Origin: Flavobacterium sp.
GTDB taxonomy: Bacteria > Bacteroidota > Bacteroidia > Flavobacteriales > Flavobacteriaceae
Reading direction: 5' to 3'
Assembly (NCBI RefSeq): GCF_004211145.1
Contig: NZ_SEBS01000001.1
Location: 62,001-126,000 of the forward strand
Length of the DNA: 64,000 nucleotides
Shown here: piece after piece, positions 7,908 through 18,404 of the stretch
How the letters are laid out: each line of letters opens with the position of its first letter
How positions within the stretch are numbered: the first letter of the stretch is position 1
Translations under genes and position numbers: made by a program
Notes under the pieces: model-generated
What the model saw: only the letters and a program-made list of their open reading frames with translations
Told to the model about the DNA's origin: nothing
Database searches by the model: none

Positions 7908-9608
7908 TTACCAGAATCGAATGTAAAGCGCCGCCACCAAAAGGCAAGTCACCACGATCAACGCCAACGTACTCGGCGCGACCTTGAACATCGATTTGTC
8001 GAGTTCGAATGCTTTCGGGTTTACTTTCGGGCCGAACAAACTCATCACGATCATCAACGCCATCGTGAAGAAGAACGACCAACCCATACAGATATGGAAC
8101 GGGATTTCCCAGCCGCCTTTTCCGTTCGGGAACGCTGAATATAACCAGGTTTCATGTCCGAATAGTTCAGGCGCGTAGTTGTTGAACAGTACCGAAAGCG
8201 CGAATCCTGTGAGAACGCCGGCAATTGCCGCGGCTCCCGTCGTGCGTTTCCAGAACATTCCGAGGAAGAACATCGCGAACACTCCCGGGCTGATGAATCC
8301 AGTATATTTTTGGATGAACGTGAATCCGCCTTCTCCGCCAATTCCGAGCAAATCCTTCCAAGTCAATCCGATCGAAAGGATCATCGCGACCACGATCGTG
8401 ATACGCCCGATGATGACGAGTTTCTTTTCGCCCGCTTCCTTATCGATATATTTTTTGTGTATGTCAAGCGTGTAGATCGTCGCGATACTGTTCGCTTTTC
8501 CTGCCAATGACGCAACGATCGCGGCAGTCAATGCGGCGAGTGAAAGTCCTTTCAAGCCTGTCGGCAAGAATCCGAGGATCGCTGAATAGGCGTTGTCGGC
8601 GTTGAAATGTCCGCCCGGCGCCATCTCGTTTTGGAGCCCACCGTTCTGGTAGATCACGTAAGCCGCGATTCCGGGAAGCATTACGATTACAGGCATTGCC
8701 AATTTCATGAAACCGGCGAACAGGATTCCGGTACGTGCGGTTTTCAGATCGGCGCCCAAAGCACGTTGCGTGATGTATTGGTTACAGCCCCAATAATTGA
8801 GGTTCACGATCCATTGCCCTGCGAAATACATCGCGATTCCGGGCAACATCAAATATTTGTTGATTTCCGACTGAGGCGCGTCGACCGATGGTTTTTCGAT
8901 CAACATCTTAAAGTGATCGGGCGCTGCTTCGAGCATTTTGTTCCATCCCGCGATCGCGCTGTGGCCCAAGTTGAAATGGTCGGAAACAAGCGTCAATGCG
9001 ATATATGTCGTGGCCAAACCTCCTATCACGAGCACCAAGACCTGGATAACGTCGGTGAACCCGATGACCTTCATTCCGCCCAGTGTGATGATGAGCGCGA
9101 AGACCGCCATGACGATGATGATGACGTGGAAATAACCGCCGCCGGCCATACTGTCGATCGCGATCGCACCCAAATAAAGTATTGAGGTCAAGTTTACGAA
9201 AACGTATAGGAACAACCAGAAAATCGCCATGATCAGACTCACGCTTTCGTTGTAACGCGTCTGCAGGAACTGCGGCATCGTGAAGATTTTGTTCTTGAGA
9301 TAGACCGGTATGAACCAAACCGCTACGATAATCAACGCAATCGCGGCCACCCATTCGTAAGCCGCAACGGCAATCCCGACGAAAAATCCGTTTCCGGACA
9401 TCCCGATGAACTGCTCGGCCGAAATGTTCGACGCAATCAACGAAGCTCCGATCGCCCACCAAGTAAGCGAACCTTCGGCAAGGAAAAAGTCTTTGGAATC
9501 TGAAACTCCGTCGCCTTTTTTCTTTTTGTAAATCCAATAGCCGTAGCCCGCGACTACAAAGAAATAGGTGATGAAAATGATGTAGTCGATGGTTGAAAAC
9601 TTACTCAT
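7908..9608 (-). CDS. Sodium/sugar symporter (SSS family)
   Basis: DYIIFITYFFVVAGYGYWIYKKKKGD...SKDFFLAEGSLTWWAIGASLIASNISAEQFIGMSGNGF; co-directional with araBAD-type genes. Confidence 0.9.
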   Translation of the reverse strand: MSKFSTIDYIIFITYFFVVAGYGYWIYKKKKGDGVSDSKDFFLAEGSLTWWAIGASLIASNISAEQFIGMSGNGFFVGIAVAAYEWVAAIALIIVAVWFIPVYLKNKIFTMPQFLQTRYNESVSLIMAIFWLFLYVFVNLTSILYLGAIAIDSMAGGGYFHVIIIVMAVFALIITLGGMKVIGFTDVIQVLVLVIGGLATTYIALTLVSDHFNLGHSAIAGWNKMLEAAPDHFKMLIEKPSVDAPQSEINKYLMLPGIAMYFAGQWIVNLNYWGCNQYITQRALGADLKTARTGILFAGFMKLAMPVIVMLPGIAAYVIYQNGGLQNEMAPGGHFNADNAYSAILGFLPTGLKGLSLAALTAAIVASLAGKANSIATIYTLDIHKKYIDKEAGEKKLVIIGRITIVVAMILSIGLTWKDLLGIGGEGGFTFIQKYTGFISPGVFAMFFLGMFWKRTTGAAAIAGVLTGFALSVLFNNYAPELFGHETWLYSAFPNGKGGWEIPFHICMGWSFFFTMALMIVMSLFGPKVNPKAFELDKSMFKVAPSTLALIVVTCLLVAALYIRFW

Positions 9609-9641
9609 GGTTTGGTTGGTTTGGTTAATTGTTAATTAACA

Positions 9642-9743
9642 ATGAATAATTAACAATGGATAATTAGGCTTTCTTGAAGATCGCTCGAACTATAGCTGAA
9701 CGTCTGTCTAATTGTCATCAATTATTAATTGTTAATTATTCAT
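9642..9743. repeat. 16-nt perfect inverted repeat ATGAATAATTAACAAT / ATTGTTAATTATTCAT
   Basis: Arms at 9642-9657 and 9728-9743; the right arm overlaps the araA stop. Confidence 0.8.
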
Positions 9744-11230
9744 TTAAAAGAAGCGTCATTCCAACGAATCTCGTTCCTGAATTCCTCTAATTTCGTTTCT
9801 TTCCCGATGAGCAAAAACTCGATGTCGGCCATTTCGGCGAACATTCGGATCAAATCGCTCGACAGGTTTTGGCTGTAGGCCGTGTGATGCGCTCCTCCGG
9901 CGTAAATCCACGCGGCACAACCCGTTTTCATGTCGGGATACGGTTTCCACAAAACGCGAGCTACGGGTAAATTCGGCAATTCGTTTTGAGGCTCGACGGC
10001 TTTTACTTCGTTGACGATCATTCGGAATCGGTTGCCCATGTCGACGATCGAAGCGTTCAAGGCTTCACCACCGGCGACGTTGAATACCAATCGCGCAGGA
10101 TCGGCTTTTCCTCCGATGCCCAGCGGATGTACTTCCAAACTCGGTTTCGTACTTGCGAGCGACGCGTCGATCTCCAGCATGTGCGAACCTAAAACGAGCT
10201 CGTTATTCGGGTCGAAATGGTAAGTGTAATCTTCCATAAATCCGTTTCCGCCTTCCAATCCGGCGCCCATGACTTTGAACGCGCGCACCAAAGCTGCAGT
10301 TTTCCAGTCGCCTTCGCCGGCGAATCCGTAACCGTCGGCGAGCAAACGCTGCACGGCCAATCCGGGCAATTGCACCATTCCGTGCAGGTCTTCGAACGTG
10401 TCGGAGAAACCTTTGAAACCGCCGTCCTCGAGGAACTTTCTCAAGCCTAATTCGATTCGTGCCGCTTCATACACTGACGAATGATCTTTCGCACCGCGGC
10501 GCAAGTTATCAGAAACCGAATACAAGTTTTCATATTCCCCTACCAGTTTTTCGATATCGTTTGCGGAAATCTTGTCGATGATCGAAACCAAATCGCCGAT
10601 CCCATAAGAATTTACCGAGAATCCGAACTTCAATTCAGCCTCGACCTTATCGCCGTCGGTAACCGCGACAAAACGCATGTTATCTCCGAAACGCGCGAAT
10701 TTCGCACCTTGCCAATCGTTCCATCCGGCAGCGGCACGCGTCCAATCGCCGATTTGTTGCTGCACGTCGGTCGCTTCCCAATGTCCGACGACAACTTTCC
10801 TGTTCTTGCGCATTCTCGACACCATGAAACCGAATTCGCGATCGCCATGAGCCGCTTGGTTCAAATTCATGAAGTCCATGTCGATCGAACTCCACGGAAT
10901 GTCGCGGTTGTATTGTGTATGTAAATGTAGTAACGGTTTTTTGAGGATCGAAAGCCCGCGGATCCACATTTTTGCTGGTGAAAACGTGTGCATCCAAGCG
11001 ATTACGCCGATTACGTTTTCAGTCGTGTTCGCCGCCAAAAGCGTTTCGTAGATCTCGTCGGTCGTCTTAACTGTAGGTTTGAAAACCACGCGAACCGGTA
11101 TCTTGCCCGAAGCGTCGAGGCCGGCCGCGATGGCTTTTGAATGTTCGGCTACTTTTGCAAGCGTTTCTTCTCCGTAAAGATGTTGGCTTCCGGTGACGAA
11201 CCAAACTTCAAATGTCTTTAGATTTATCAT
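9740..11230 (-). CDS. araA: L-arabinose isomerase
   Basis: [57 protein letters not shown]. Confidence 0.97.
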   Translation of the reverse strand: MINLKTFEVWFVTGSQHLYGEETLAKVAEHSKAIAAGLDASGKIPVRVVFKPTVKTTDEIYETLLAANTTENVIGVIAWMHTFSPAKMWIRGLSILKKPLLHLHTQYNRDIPWSSIDMDFMNLNQAAHGDREFGFMVSRMRKNRKVVVGHWEATDVQQQIGDWTRAAAGWNDWQGAKFARFGDNMRFVAVTDGDKVEAELKFGFSVNSYGIGDLVSIIDKISANDIEKLVGEYENLYSVSDNLRRGAKDHSSVYEAARIELGLRKFLEDGGFKGFSDTFEDLHGMVQLPGLAVQRLLADGYGFAGEGDWKTAALVRAFKVMGAGLEGGNGFMEDYTYHFDPNNELVLGSHMLEIDASLASTKPSLEVHPLGIGGKADPARLVFNVAGGEALNASIVDMGNRFRMIVNEVKAVEPQNELPNLPVARVLWKPYPDMKTGCAAWIYAGGAHHTAYSQNLSSDLIRMFAEMADIEFLLIGKETKLEEFRNEIRWNDASFK

Positions 11231-11256
11231 TTTATCTTTTATTCTGATTGTTATTT

Positions 11257-11958
11257 TTATTGTTGGCCGTAGTAGGAATCGGGGCCGTGTTTGCGTTCGA
11301 AGTGTTTTTTGATGAGCGAATCTTTTAGTCGCGGCGCGGCAGGATTGATTTGTTCGGTCAAAAGCGCCATTTGTGCGACGGTTTCGAGAACGGCCGAGTT
11401 GTAAACCGCTTTCTCAGCCGATTTTCCCCACGTAAAAGGCGCGTGGTTCCCGACCAAAATCATCTCGACCTCATTGTAATCCAGATTGCGTTCCTCGAAG
11501 CAATTCATGATCTGGAAACCGGTTTCGTATTCGTAATTTCCTTGAATCGATTTGTCGGCCATTGGAGGCGCGCACGGAATATCGACCGTCAAATGATCGG
11601 CGTGCGTTGTTCCAAAGATCGGAATGTCGCGCTGTGACTGCGCCCAAGCCGTTCCGTAAGTGGAATGTGTGTGCACGATTCCGCCGATGTTCGGCCAATG
11701 TTTGTATAAAACCGCGTGTGTTTTCGTATCCGACGACGGACGCAATTCACCTTCGACAGTATTTCCGTCAAAATCGACGATCACCATTTTTTCAGGCGAC
11801 AAATCCTCATACGGAACGCCGCTCGGTTTGATAGCGAAAACGCCTAATTCACGATCTACGGCGCTCACATTTCCAAACGTGAACAGCACCAAACCCAATT
11901 TCGGCAATTGCATATTCGCCTCGTACGCGCTCTTTTTTATGTGATCGTATTTGCTCAT
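11257..11958 (-). CDS. araD: L-ribulose-5-phosphate 4-epimerase
   Basis: [68 protein letters not shown]. Confidence 0.97.
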   Translation of the reverse strand: MSKYDHIKKSAYEANMQLPKLGLVLFTFGNVSAVDRELGVFAIKPSGVPYEDLSPEKMVIVDFDGNTVEGELRPSSDTKTHAVLYKHWPNIGGIVHTHSTYGTAWAQSQRDIPIFGTTHADHLTVDIPCAPPMADKSIQGNYEYETGFQIMNCFEERNLDYNEVEMILVGNHAPFTWGKSAEKAVYNSAVLETVAQMALLTEQINPAAPRLKDSLIKKHFERKHGPDSYYGQQ

Positions 11959-13655
11959 GCCGTGACTGCGGTTTTAGCGGTTTTCGCGAGCGTTTCGTTC
12001 ACGACGAAATCGCCCAATTTCTTGTATTGTTTGTAACGATTCCTGTACACTGAAAACGTGGCGGGATTCGGTTGGTATTCGACGTCGAAGCCTCGGCCCA
12101 TTGCGACCATCGCTTCTTCGACGGTTTCGTAAATTCCCGCGGCGACGGCTGCAAACATTGCGGCTCCGAGCGCACACGTATGCTTGAATTGATGGATTCT
12201 GATTGGCATTTCGAGAATATCGGCCATCGTCTGCATTACGAAAGGCGACTTTTTGGCGACGCCGCCGATTCCGATAATTCCTTTCACAGGAATGCCTTCG
12301 TCGATGAAACGGTCCACGATCGCTTTTGCTCCGAAGCAAGTCGATTCAGCCAAAGCGCGGAAAATTCTCGGCGCGTCCGAACCTAAACTCAAGCCTGAAA
12401 TCGTACCTTTCAACAATTGGTTCGCGTCAGGCGTGCGACGTCCGTTGAGCCAGTCCAAAGCGAGTTCGTTACTCGTTTCGATTGGCAATAATGCGGCTTG
12501 GCGGCTGAGTTCGGGGATTATTTTGTCGGCGATTTCGTCCTTCAACGCTTCGGCTGTTTTCTGGTCGATTACCGACGAATTGGTCAATAGGCTGTCCATC
12601 GGCCAAAGCAATACTTTCTTGAACCACGCATAGACGTCGCCGAATGCCGATTGCCCGGCTTCAAGCCCGACCATTCCCGGTATTACCGATCCGTCGACCT
12701 GTCCGCAAATGCCGGCTACGAGTTTGTTTTCCATGTCTTCAGCAGGAGCGACGAGAATATCGCACGTCGAAGTTCCGACGATCTTGCACAGATGATACGG
12801 TTCGATCTGTCCGCCGACCGCGCCCATGTGGCAATCAAAAGCTCCGACACCTACGACGACGTTGGTCGGCAAACCTAAACGCGACGCCCATTCGGCGCTG
12901 ATCGTTCCGGCTGAAATATCGGACGTAAACGTTTCGGTGAATAATTTATCGGTGATTCCCGATAAGATCGGATCGAGTGACGTGAAGAATTCCTGTGGCG
13001 GCAAACCGTTGAATTCGGCTGCCCAAAGCGCTTTGTGGCCTGCGGCGCAACGCGAGCGTTTTATGTTTTTGACGTCGTTTCCGCCCGTGAGCAAAAACGG
13101 GATCCAGTCGCAATGCTCGACCCATGAATGCAACGCGTTTTTGACGGCCGTATCGACGCGGATCGTGCGCAATAATTTCGCCCAATACCATTCCGAGGAA
13201 TAAATTCCGCCTACATATTTAAGGTAATTCGTATCGAATTTGGTCGCATGTTCGTTGATTTCGGCGGCTTCGTTAACGGCCGTGTGGTCTTTCCAGAGCA
13301 CGAACATGGCGTTCGGATTTTCAGCGAACGCGGGCGTCAAGGCCAAAGGCGTTCCTTTCGCATCGACGGCAACCGGAGTTGAACCTGTGGTATCGACTGA
13401 AATTCCTTTTATGTTTTTGGCGACTTCCGCTCCGCCCGCTGTGGCGATGCAATCTTTAATCGTAGCTTCCAATCCTTCGATGTAATCGAGCGGATGTTGT
13501 CGGAATTGATTTTCAGACGGTTTGCAGTACAATCCTTTCTCCCAACGCGGATAATTATAGACCGATGACGCGAGTTCACGCCCGTTTGCGGCGTCGATGA
13601 TTACTGATCGAACTGAATCCGATCCATAGTCGACCCCTATTACAAATTGATTCAT
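11955..13655 (-). CDS. araB: Ribulokinase
   Basis: FVIGVDYGSDSVRSVIIDAANG; GISVDTTGSTPVAVD; GIIGIGGVAKKSPFVMQTMADIL. Confidence 0.97.
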   Translation of the reverse strand: MNQFVIGVDYGSDSVRSVIIDAANGRELASSVYNYPRWEKGLYCKPSENQFRQHPLDYIEGLEATIKDCIATAGGAEVAKNIKGISVDTTGSTPVAVDAKGTPLALTPAFAENPNAMFVLWKDHTAVNEAAEINEHATKFDTNYLKYVGGIYSSEWYWAKLLRTIRVDTAVKNALHSWVEHCDWIPFLLTGGNDVKNIKRSRCAAGHKALWAAEFNGLPPQEFFTSLDPILSGITDKLFTETFTSDISAGTISAEWASRLGLPTNVVVGVGAFDCHMGAVGGQIEPYHLCKIVGTSTCDILVAPAEDMENKLVAGICGQVDGSVIPGMVGLEAGQSAFGDVYAWFKKVLLWPMDSLLTNSSVIDQKTAEALKDEIADKIIPELSRQAALLPIETSNELALDWLNGRRTPDANQLLKGTISGLSLGSDAPRIFRALAESTCFGAKAIVDRFIDEGIPVKGIIGIGGVAKKSPFVMQTMADILEMPIRIHQFKHTCALGAAMFAAVAAGIYETVEEAMVAMGRGFDVEYQPNPATFSVYRNRYKQYKKLGDFVVNETLAKTAKTAVTA

Positions 13656-13672
13656 ATTCAGAGTGAATTTCT

Positions 13673-13695
13673 ATAAGTGTCAAAATAACACTAAT
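13673..13695. promoter_or_regulatory. Candidate AraR operator ATAAGTG-N9-CACTAAT upstream of araB
   Basis: ATAAGTGTCAAAATAACACTAAT palindrome; 19/24 identical over 24 nt to the site at 34391. The spacer holds a -7-like TTATTTTG on the minus strand. Confidence 0.7.
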
Positions 13696-13838
13696 ATTTT
13701 GATATAAACAAATATGCCGCGTGAAAATTAACAATTATTCAATTCCGCACCGAAAAACTAACGTTATTGCAGATTCGTTGAATTATGTCATACAAATTTC
13801 GCAAAACACTTACATTGCTTGTAAAAGACGCAATAATA

Positions 13839-13861
13839 ATAATTGTTGTTTTTACACTTAT
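13839..13861. promoter_or_regulatory. Candidate AraR operator ATAATTG-N9-CACTTAT upstream of the MFS/GH97 genes
   Basis: Same half-site geometry; overlaps the -33 TTG (13843-13845) and the spacer to the -7 box. Confidence 0.6.
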
Positions 13862-13872
13862 TTGTATATTTG
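13843..13872 (+). promoter_or_regulatory. Bacteroidetes-type promoter TTG-N19-TATATTTG
   Basis: -33 TTG at 13843-13845, 19-nt spacer, -7 TATATTTG (TAnnTTTG) at 13865-13872, upstream of ATG 13883. Confidence 0.65.
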
Positions 13873-13882
13873 GCAGTAATCT

Positions 13883-15013
13883 ATGACCTATTCCGCCCGA
13901 ACATATCGCATAACCGTCAGCATTTTATTCTTTATGGCAGGCCTCTGCTTTTCGAGTTGGGCTTCGCGCATCGCAACCATCCAACAGAAATTGGGTTTGT
14001 CTGAAGCCGGATTGGGTGCCGTCCTTTTCGCGTTGCCCGTCGGGTTGATGCTATCATTGCCGCTTTCAGGCTGGGCGGTCACGAAGATCGGTAGCCGACG
14101 CGTACTTACCGCCTCGTTGACTCTTTACGGAAGCACTCTCGTCCTACTAGGATTGGTCAACCACATTTCGCTTTTATTCTTGTGCCTGGTATTCTTCGGG
14201 ATGGCGAGCAATGCCGTAAACATTTCGGTAAACACTCAAGCTGTCGCAACCGAAAATATGTACCCGAAACCCATCATGGCGTCGTTCCACGGTTTGTGGA
14301 GTTTGGCTGGATTCGTGGGCGCGGGCGTCGGAACGTTCATGATCGGGAACAACATCCTGCCTTTTCATCACTTCCTTATTATAGGTGGAATCGTTTTGAT
14401 TTCGGTGGGCGTTTGCTGGAATTTCCTGCACAACGATAAAAATCCGGTTTCAAGTGGCCCAGCGTTCGTAAGACCCGACAAGTCGCTCGTCACGCTCGGC
14501 ATCATCGCGTTCTGTTCGATGGTGATCGAAGGCGCGATGTTCGATTGGAGCACGATTTACTTCAAGAAAGTCGTCCTCGCTGAAAAAGGCTGGATCGGCG
14601 CAGGTTACACGGCCGGAATGTGCGCGATGGCGTCGGGGAGATTCGTCGCCGATTGGTTCTCTCACAAATTCGGATTGCGGACGACATTGCAAGCCAGCGG
14701 CGCCTTGAGTTTGATAGGATTGCTGATCGCGATTATTTTCCCGACGTTGATTCCTGCGATGATCGGATTCTTATTCATCGGGCTTGGCATTTCGTCAGTC
14801 GTACCGATGATCTACAGCGCCGCGGGAAGATCAACGACCATGTCGCCCGGAGCTGCAATCGCGTCGGTTTCGACGATCAGTTTCACGGGATTTCTCGTCG
14901 GGCCACCCGTCATAGGATTCATCGCCGACGCGTCGAACCTCAAAATTTCGTTCCTCTTTTTGGCCGTCATGGCTGCTTGCGTAATTATTTTTACATCACG
15001 CGCTAAAATCTGA
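13883..15013 (+). CDS. MFS transporter (YbjJ/FucP-like)
   Basis: About 12 hydrophobic segments; SWASRIATIQQKLGLSEAGLGAVLFALPVGLMLSLPLSGW. Confidence 0.85.
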   Translation: MTYSARTYRITVSILFFMAGLCFSSWASRIATIQQKLGLSEAGLGAVLFALPVGLMLSLPLSGWAVTKIGSRRVLTASLTLYGSTLVLLGLVNHISLLFLCLVFFGMASNAVNISVNTQAVATENMYPKPIMASFHGLWSLAGFVGAGVGTFMIGNNILPFHHFLIIGGIVLISVGVCWNFLHNDKNPVSSGPAFVRPDKSLVTLGIIAFCSMVIEGAMFDWSTIYFKKVVLAEKGWIGAGYTAGMCAMASGRFVADWFSHKFGLRTTLQASGALSLIGLLIAIIFPTLIPAMIGFLFIGLGISSVVPMIYSAAGRSTTMSPGAAIASVSTISFTGFLVGPPVIGFIADASNLKISFLFLAVMAACVIIFTSRAKI

Positions 15014-15030
15014 AAATAAACACATTAGAT

Positions 15031-16953
15031 ATGAAAACGGTTTACGTAACGCTTTGTTTTTTGTTGACTATATCGATTTCGGCGCAAAAGTCCGAAAGCG
15101 TGAAAAGTCCTGACGGTTCTGTTTCAGTGACATTCGGCATCAACGAAAAGAAACAACCCTATTATTCGGTACACAAAAATGCAATTCCGATCATCGACGC
15201 ATCGCAATTGGGATTGGTCCGCAAAGACGGCGATTTTTCACAGAACATGAGCGTGATCTCTATTTCGCCCGACGTAAAAATCTCGGAAAACTACCAAATG
15301 TTCGTCGGAAAAGAAAAGAACGTTACCTACTCGGCCAATCAAAAAACGCTGCATCTGCAGAATGCGTCGGGTCAAAAAATGGACATCGTATTCAATGTTT
15401 CCGACGACGGTTTTGCGTTCCGATACGCGTTTCCCGAAACCTCATCGGACGTGAAATTCATAACCGAAGAAATCTCGACGTTCCATTTCAAACCGTCCGC
15501 GAAAGGCTGGCTGCAACCGATGTCACGCGCGCAAACGGGTTGGGAACATTGCAATCCGTCGTATGAGGAAAATTATTTGCAGAACGTCGCGCTCGACACA
15601 AAATCCCCGATCGGCCAAGGCTGGGTGTATCCCGTTTTGGTGAACGACGGGCAAAATTGGGCGGCGCTTACCGAGGCTTCGGTCGAAAAAAATTACTGCG
15701 GCAGCCATCTCGATTACGATCCAAAATTAAAGGCGATGCGCGTCGTTTTCCCGCAGCCTGAGGAAGTTTTCGCGAAAGATGCCGCGCTGTATCCGCAATC
15801 GAAACTGCCTTGGGAAACGCCTTGGCGCGTCGTGGCTTTGGGTTCGCTCCAAACCGTCGTGAACTCGACTTTGGGAACGGATTTGTCAGCGAAATCGCGA
15901 CTTTCCGACACTTCGTACATCAAAGCCGGGCCAGCCGCCTGGAGTTGGGGCATTTACAAAGATGACGGGACGAATTTCGAATTGCAAAAAACGTTCATCG
16001 ATTATGCCGCGAAAATGGGCTGGCCGTACGTCTTGATCGACGCCGACTGGCACATTAAAATCGGAATGGATCGCATCAAGGAACTCGTCGCACAGGGAAA
16101 AAAGCAAAACGTGAAACTGATTTTGTGGTACAACTCGGCTGGCGACTGGAACACGACGCCTTACGGCCCGAGAGGAAAATTTTTGACACCTGAGAGTCGC
16201 GAATCGGAGTTCAAAATGTTGCACGAAATGGGTATCGCGGGAACGAAAATCGACTTTTTCGGAGGCGACGGACAATCGTTCATGCAATATTACATAGACA
16301 TTTTGGAAGCCGCGGCCAAGCATCAGATCATGGTGAATTTTCACGGTGCGACGTTGCCTCGCGGTTGGGAAAAAACCTATCCGAACCTCATGACGGCCGA
16401 AGCGATCAAAGGTTTCGAATTCATCACGTTCACTCAGGAAGGCGCCGACGCACAGCCGGAACATTGCGCGACGATTCCGTTCACGCGCAATTTGTTCGAC
16501 CCGATGGATTTCACGCCTATGTGTCTCGACAAAATCCCGAACGTCAACCGACGCACGACTTCAGCGTTCGAACTCGCGCTTCCGACGTTGTTCCTTTCGG
16601 GTTTCCAACACATTGCCGAAGTGCCCGACGGCATGGCGAAAATGCCCGATTACGTCGTGGAATATTGCAAGGATTTGCCGATGCTTTGGGACGAATCCCG
16701 TCTGCTCGCGGGCTTTCCCGGGCAACATGTCGTGATGGCGAGACGACGCGGGAACGATTGGTTCGTGATGGCGATCAACGGGCAAAATTCGGTAAAAGAC
16801 GTTGAAATCGATTTGAGTTTCATTAAGGCGAAGAATGGTTTTATGATTACCGATGGAGAAAAGTCGGTGTTTGAGAAATCGGAGGTGAAAGCAGGCAAAA
16901 CCAAAGTAAAACTGAAACCGTTCGGTGGATTCGTGATGAAGTTCAAAGGTTAG
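15031..16953 (+). CDS. Glycoside hydrolase family 97 protein
   Basis: Signal peptide; SPDGSVSVTFGINEKKQPYYSV; GIAGTKIDFFGGDGQSFMQYYIDIL; VNFHGATLPRGWEKTYPNLMTAEAIKGFE. Confidence 0.9.
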   Translation: MKTVYVTLCFLLTISISAQKSESVKSPDGSVSVTFGINEKKQPYYSVHKNAIPIIDASQLGLVRKDGDFSQNMSVISISPDVKISENYQMFVGKEKNVTYSANQKTLHLQNASGQKMDIVFNVSDDGFAFRYAFPETSSDVKFITEEISTFHFKPSAKGWLQPMSRAQTGWEHCNPSYEENYLQNVALDTKSPIGQGWVYPVLVNDGQNWAALTEASVEKNYCGSHLDYDPKLKAMRVVFPQPEEVFAKDAALYPQSKLPWETPWRVVALGSLQTVVNSTLGTDLSAKSRLSDTSYIKAGPAAWSWGIYKDDGTNFELQKTFIDYAAKMGWPYVLIDADWHIKIGMDRIKELVAQGKKQNVKLILWYNSAGDWNTTPYGPRGKFLTPESRESEFKMLHEMGIAGTKIDFFGGDGQSFMQYYIDILEAAAKHQIMVNFHGATLPRGWEKTYPNLMTAEAIKGFEFITFTQEGADAQPEHCATIPFTRNLFDPMDFTPMCLDKIPNVNRRTTSAFELALPTLFLSGFQHIAEVPDGMAKMPDYVVEYCKDLPMLWDESRLLAGFPGQHVVMARRRGNDWFVMAINGQNSVKDVEIDLSFIKAKNGFMITDGEKSVFEKSEVKAGKTKVKLKPFGGFVMKFKG

Positions 16954-17180
16954 TTTAAAGACTGCATCCTACGCCTTTTTTGACGCCGCGTTCCAAAAAA
17001 TAACTCGGCATAACATTTCAATCGGTTTTTTCGTTTGGACATTTTTTGCTTTGTCGGTTCGGCAACAACCAAATTTGTAACAATTTACGTCCGGTTAAAT
17101 TTTTTGTTTTGAGTCATGTAACAATATTCCGGGCATTAAAAAAATTGTTACAGCGCGAAAACTGCGTCATTCAGGAACAT

Positions 17181-17210
17181 AAAAAAAGCCGGCTCACTTG
17201 AACCGGCTTT
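17181..17210 (-). terminator. Intrinsic terminator downstream of galM
   Basis: AAAGCCGG-ctcacttgaa-CCGGCTTT with an A-run giving U's on the minus-strand transcript. Confidence 0.75.
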
Positions 17211-17229
17211 CCTAACTAACTCAAACAAA

Positions 17230-18390
17230 TTATCGTGCAGCAAACGCATAAACCGTTTTGCTTGTGTATTTTTTTCCGGCTTCGAGCGTCGTCGTCGGGA
17301 ATTTTGGCTGGTTCGGAGAATCGGGATAATGTTGCGTTTCGAGGCAAAGTCCCGAGCGTTTCTCGTATTTCCCGCCATTTTTCGAGGTGTGCGTTCCGTC
17401 GAGGAAGTTTCCGCTGTAGAATTGGATCGCAGGTTCGGTCGTGGAAACCGTCATCAATCGACCCGAAGCCGCGTGATACAACGTTCCGACTTCTTTCAAA
17501 TCCGACTTTGCATCGGTGAAAACCCAGCAATGATCGAAGCCTTGGCCTTTCTTCAATTGATCGTCGGCGACTTCGATATCTTTGCCGATTAATTTCGCCG
17601 ACGTGAAATCGAATGGCGTTCCTTTGACCGTTTTCAATTCGCCCGTCGGGATCAACGTCGCGTCGACGGGAAGGAATTTGTCGGCCGCCAGGCTCAACTC
17701 GTGATCCAAAATCGTCTTGCCGTTGCCCGACAAATTGAAGTACGAATGTTGCGTCAGATTCACGATCGTATTTTTGTCCGACTCGGCTTCGTAGCCGATT
17801 TCGAGCGCATTTTCGTTTGTCAATGTGTACGTAACGGTGACCTTCAAATTTCCGGGATAACCTTCTTCGCCATCTTTCGACGTGTACGAAAGTTTGATCG
17901 CTGGTTGGTCGCCTTCGACAGTTTCAGCCGACCAGACTTTCTTGTCGAAACCCTTTCCGCCATGAAGCGAATTCGGGCCGTCGTTCACGGTCAATTGATA
18001 CGGTTTGCCGTCGAGCGCGAATTTTCCTTTGGCGATGCGGTTTCCGTAGCGTCCGATGATGCCGCCGAAGAAATACGGATTGCCGTTGAAATATTCCTCG
18101 GGCGTCGTATAACTCAACACGATGTCCTCGAATTTCCCGTTTTTGTCGGGAGCCGTGAGTTTCGTAATGATGCCGCCGAACGTGATCACGTCCATTTCCA
18201 TCCCGTTGGCGTTCGTGAGCGTGTATTTTTCGATTTTCGTGCCGTCGGCCATCGTGGCGTATTCTGATTTTACGATAGCGCTTTTCTTGGCTTCGGTCGT
18301 TTCGGTCATGTCTTTTTTGTCTTCTTTTTTGCACGCGATGAATGTCGCAGTCATCACGAGTAGCAAACAGGTTTTGTGTAAAATTTTCAT
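17230..18390 (-). CDS. galM: Aldose 1-epimerase (mutarotase), predicted lipoprotein
   Basis: LLVMTATFIACKKEDKKD lipobox; GGIIGRYGNRIAKGKFALDGKPYQLTVNDGPNSLHGG; TQHSYFNLSG; CLETQHYPDSPNQPKFP. Confidence 0.9.
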   Translation of the reverse strand: MKILHKTCLLLVMTATFIACKKEDKKDMTETTEAKKSAIVKSEYATMADGTKIEKYTLTNANGMEMDVITFGGIITKLTAPDKNGKFEDIVLSYTTPEEYFNGNPYFFGGIIGRYGNRIAKGKFALDGKPYQLTVNDGPNSLHGGKGFDKKVWSAETVEGDQPAIKLSYTSKDGEEGYPGNLKVTVTYTLTNENALEIGYEAESDKNTIVNLTQHSYFNLSGNGKTILDHELSLAADKFLPVDATLIPTGELKTVKGTPFDFTSAKLIGKDIEVADDQLKKGQGFDHCWVFTDAKSDLKEVGTLYHAASGRLMTVSTTEPAIQFYSGNFLDGTHTSKNGGKYEKRSGLCLETQHYPDSPNQPKFPTTTLEAGKKYTSKTVYAFAAR

Positions 18391-18404
18391 ATTGTTTTGG
18401 TTTG

